In this document: positions 5,951 through 7,881 of the stretch, one piece after another
Layout of the letters: the number at the start of each line of letters is the position of its first letter
Numbering within the stretch: position 1 is the first letter of the stretch
From: Hyphomicrobiales bacterium
Lineage (GTDB): Bacteria > Pseudomonadota > Alphaproteobacteria > Rhizobiales > Beijerinckiaceae
Direction: 5' to 3'
DNA: 7,881 nucleotides
Assembly: GCA_003567055.1 (NCBI GenBank)
Contig: PXAW01000153.1
Location: 1-7,881 of the forward strand
Made by a program: the position numbers and the translations under genes
Notes under the pieces: model-generated
Database searches by the model: none
What the model was told of the DNA's origin: nothing
What the model saw: only the letters and a program-made list of their open reading frames with translations

Positions 5951-6592
5951 ATGGCCAAGCTCGATCTCGATTCCCTCGATCTCGCCGCGCTGTTGTGTTC
6001 GCGGGTCTGCCACGATGTGATCAGCCCGGTGGGCGCGATCGTCAACGGGCTCGAGGTGATGGAAGACGAGAGCGATCCCGGCATGAAGGATTTCGCCCTC
6101 GATCTGATCCGCAAGAGCGCGCGCCAGGCCTCGGCCCGGCTGCAATTCGCCCGCATCGCCTTCGGGGCTGCGGGCTCCGCAGGTGCCGCGATCGATACCG
6201 GCGACGCCGAACAGGTCGCCAAGGGTTTCTTCCACGACGACAAGACGCGCCTCGTCTGGAATGCCGGGCGTCAGCTGCTGCCCAAGAATCGCGTCAAGCT
6301 TCTGCTCAACCTCCTCGTCATGGCCGCGCAGGGGATTCCGCGCGGCGGCGAGATCGAGGTCACCATCACGGGCGATGAGAGCGCTTCCACCTTCCTGATC
6401 GCCGCCACCGGAAAGAATGCCCGGATCCCGCCGCATGCGCAGGCACTGCTCGATGGCGAGCCCGAGGGCGACAGTGTCGATGCACACGGGATCCAGTTCT
6501 ACTATGCGGGTCTCGTCGCCCGCGCATCCGGCATGGCCGTGAGACTTGATCTGGAAGGCGATGCCTTAACCCTGCACGCGCAATCCGCCTGA
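5951..6592 (+). CDS. chpT: Histidine phosphotransferase ChpT
   Basis: ChpT-type phosphotransferase (PF10090). In Caulobacter and Brucella it accepts phosphate from the hybrid kinase CckA and passes it to the response regulators CtrA and CpdR, controlling the cell cycle. The protein has 213 residues, close to known ChpT. The phosphorylation site is visible as His21 in SRVCHDVISPVGAIVNGLEV, the H-box of a DHp-like helical hairpin (about 10-72). The rest (about 75-213) matches the degenerate Bergerat-like domain, with NRVKLLLNLLVMAAQGIPRGGEI in place of an N-box and no recognisable ATP-binding glycine boxes, as expected for a phosphotransferase rather than a kinase. ATG at 5951 has an excellent GGAGG ribosome binding site 8 nt upstream. 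Here it lies between the YHS-like gene and cheA. CckA and CtrA are not in the window. Confidence 0.93.
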   Translation: MAKLDLDSLDLAALLCSRVCHDVISPVGAIVNGLEVMEDESDPGMKDFALDLIRKSARQASARLQFARIAFGAAGSAGAAIDTGDAEQVAKGFFHDDKTRLVWNAGRQLLPKNRVKLLLNLLVMAAQGIPRGGEIEVTITGDESASTFLIAATGKNARIPPHAQALLDGEPEGDSVDAHGIQFYYAGLVARASGMAVRLDLEGDALTLHAQSA

Positions 6593-6628
6593 AACCAGGT
6601 GTGGCAGGAAAGCGGCGCGAGGCGCCGG

Positions 6629-6697
6629 ATGAATGATTTGTTAAGTATAATAGCGCGCAGATTTACCCTTTTTCCACGTTCAGGAAACGGAACATAA
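6629..6697 (+). other. Possible 22-codon leader ORF upstream of cheA
   Basis: ATG at 6629 opens a 22-codon frame (MNDLLSIIARRFTLFPRSGN, then GT) ending in TAA, with GAGG 6 nt upstream. It lies 59 nt before cheA. No homologue is recognised and the frame overlaps a TATAAT sequence, so it may be chance; a translated leader is the alternative reading. Confidence 0.15.
6630..6651 (+). promoter_or_regulatory. Candidate cheA promoter with -10 TATAAT and a degenerate CtrA-like site
   Basis: TATAAT (6646-6651) is a perfect -10 hexamer about 105 bp before the cheA ATG, but the position expected for a -35 (about 6623-6628) has no match. Immediately upstream, TGAA-N7-TTAA (6630-6644) matches the CtrA consensus TTAA-N7-TTAA with one mismatch. 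The gap 6593-6755 also contains a 6-bp GC hairpin (6613-6618 with 6622-6627, 3-nt loop) without a T run. All of this is suggestive only. Confidence 0.3.
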
Positions 6698-6755
6698 AGA
6701 ACTTCTGACGAAACTCATCCTCCAGAAGCAGGCCCTGCGAGAGTAGAGTGACGTC

Positions 6756-7881
6756 ATGGATGATCTTTTGCGCGAATTTCTGACCGAGACCGGCGAGCAT
6801 CTCGATACGGTCGACGTCGAACTGGTTCGCTTTGAACAGGATCCCAATAACGAGACGATCCTGAGGAATATTTTCCGGCTCGTTCACACCATCAAGGGAA
6901 CCTGCGGGTTCCTCGGCCTGCCCCGCCTCGAGGCGCTGGCACACGCGGCCGAGACCCTGATGGGCAAGTTCCGCGACGGCCACCCGGTCACCACTGACGC
7001 CGTCTCGCTGATCCTGCAGACGCTGGACCGGATCAAGGAGATCGTCGCCGAGCTCGAGCGCACCGCCGCCGAGCCGGAGGGCGAGGACCAGGATCTGATC
7101 GGCGCGCTCGACGCGATGTCCAATGCCGATCCCGAAACGCTGCTGGCACAGCAATCCGGAAGTGCGCAAGCATCGTCCGAGGCTTCCTCCGATATCTCAT
7201 CCGAAGCGCCGCCCGTTGCAGCGACCGATGAAGCACCCGCCGCGGGCGGTTTCGTCTTCCAGCAGCTGGAGCGGGACCTGCTTCCGGGTGAAATCCCGCT
7301 CGACGAGCTGGAGCGCGCCTTCATGGAAGCGCCCGGCCCCGATGACGAGGAGGGTGTGCTGGAAGAGATCGAGGCGCCCGTCGTGATGGAGGGCCGTGTG
7401 CTCGGCGAACCCGACGAGGCGCCGGCGGAAGAAGCCGTCGCCGAGGCGCCTGCCGCTGCTGCGGCGCCCGTCGCTGCGGAGGCGTCCGTCGCCGCAGACA
7501 GGCCTGCCGAGAGCGAGCCTGTCGAGAGCAAGGCTTCACCTGCGCCCAAGAAGGTCGAGGCGAAGGACAATCCCGGCAATGCCGGCGCCGAGCAGAACGT
7601 CGCCAAGGTCCAGACCATCCGCGTCAATGTGGATACGCTCGAACATCTGATGACGATGGTCTCCGAGCTGGTGCTCACCCGTAACCAGCTGCTCGAGATC
7701 GCCCGGCGCGAAGACGACAGCGGCTACAAGGTGCCGCTGCAACGCCTCTCGCATGTCACTGCCGAGCTGCAGGAAGGCGTCATGAAGACGCGCATGCAGC
7801 CCATCGGTACCGCCTGGCAGAAACTGCCGCGCGTCATTCGCGATCTCTCTTCCGAACTCGGCAAGAAGATCGAGCTGGTGA
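6756..7881 (+). CDS. cheA: Chemotaxis histidine kinase CheA, N-terminal part (truncated by the window edge)
   Basis: Sensor kinase of a chemotaxis-type signalling complex: in the family it autophosphorylates on an HPt histidine and passes phosphate to CheY and CheB. The frame stays open for 375 codons to the window edge. Residues 1-105 are the HPt (P1) domain, with the phosphorylated His44 in RLVHTIKGTCGFLGLPRLEA. Residues about 106-285 are an acidic Ala/Pro/Glu-rich linker with no clear P2 domain. Residues about 287-350 are the P3 dimerisation domain (TIRVNVDTLEHLMTMVSEL, VLTRN, then GVMKTRMQPI), and the ATPase domain is just beginning (LPRVIRDLSSELGKKIEL). The C-terminal ATPase, CheW-like and any receiver domain lie outside. 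ATG at 6756 is the first start after an in-frame TAG at 6744; its ribosome binding site is weak (AGAG about 7 nt upstream). Other che genes, if linked, should lie to the right. Confidence 0.95.
   Translation, partial: MDDLLREFLTETGEHLDTVDVELVRFEQDPNNETILRNIFRLVHTIKGTCGFLGLPRLEALAHAAETLMGKFRDGHPVTTDAVSLILQTLDRIKEIVAELERTAAEPEGEDQDLIGALDAMSNADPETLLAQQSGSAQASSEASSDISSEAPPVAATDEAPAAGGFVFQQLERDLLPGEIPLDELERAFMEAPGPDDEEGVLEEIEAPVVMEGRVLGEPDEAPAEEAVAEAPAAAAAPVAAEASVAADRPAESEPVESKASPAPKKVEAKDNPGNAGAEQNVAKVQTIRVNVDTLEHLMTMVSELVLTRNQLLEIARREDDSGYKVPLQRLSHVTAELQEGVMKTRMQPIGTAWQKLPRVIRDLSSELGKKIELV

Noticed and set aside
5738..6487. 249-codon minus-strand frame antisense to chpT
   Set aside because: The plus-strand ChpT with its H-box and GGAGG site explains the region.
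6613..6627. GC-rich hairpin after chpT as a terminator
   Set aside because: Only 6 bp, with no T run following, so not a rho-independent terminator.
6884..7678. 264-codon Ser/Ala-rich minus-strand frame antisense to cheA
   Set aside because: Mirror of the Ala/Glu-rich CheA linker; no start signal or domain.
1..7881. CRISPR array, insertion sequence, prophage, toxin-antitoxin or defence genes
   Set aside because: No spaced direct repeats, transposase or phage-like frames, and no small paired genes with recognisable toxin or antitoxin motifs were seen; the genes are ordinary chromosomal families.

Overview
The window is GC-rich and densely coding, apart from an AT-rich patch near 2735-2810. 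It looks chromosomal and alphaproteobacterial, most likely Hyphomicrobiales (Rhizobiales). The best evidence is three genes: a DUF1134/EipA envelope protein, the histidine phosphotransferase ChpT of the CckA-ChpT-CtrA relay (both families known from Alphaproteobacteria), and an alphaproteobacterial-style CheA. Genus cannot be settled from the sequence. I see no rRNA, tRNA, CRISPR array, insertion sequence or phage gene.

Left part (1-2808), minus strand: a TRAP transporter operon read right to left as dctP (periplasmic solute-binding protein), dctQ (small membrane subunit) and dctM (large membrane subunit, cut by the window edge). A strong intrinsic terminator lies between dctP and dctQ and probably lets dctP be made in excess. 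dctQ and dctM are 3 nt apart, with the dctM ribosome binding site inside the last dctQ codons. The region upstream of dctP holds a TTGACA -35 candidate and two short dyads.

Middle (2809-5032), minus strand: eipA (DUF1134), followed by a membrane-anchored protein of about 485 residues with a very long coiled coil and a basic disordered tail. The two are probably co-transcribed and both act at the envelope.

Right part (5184-7881), plus strand: a secreted YHS-like protein divergent from eipA, then chpT, then cheA (5' part only, cut by the window edge). In Caulobacter, ChpT carries phosphate from CckA to CtrA and CpdR; in Brucella, eipA is a CtrA target. The locus therefore joins a CtrA relay component, a probable CtrA-regulated envelope gene and a chemotaxis kinase. 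A near-consensus CtrA box lies in the eipA/YHS divergent intergenic region.

No wholly new system is demonstrable. The least explained parts are the coiled-coil protein next to eipA and the YHS-like protein, which lacks the family cysteine and has a tandemly repeated N-terminus. No gene-free stretch exceeds 300 bases; the larger gaps (2655-2808, 5033-5183, 5841-5950, 6593-6755) are described as regulatory regions.
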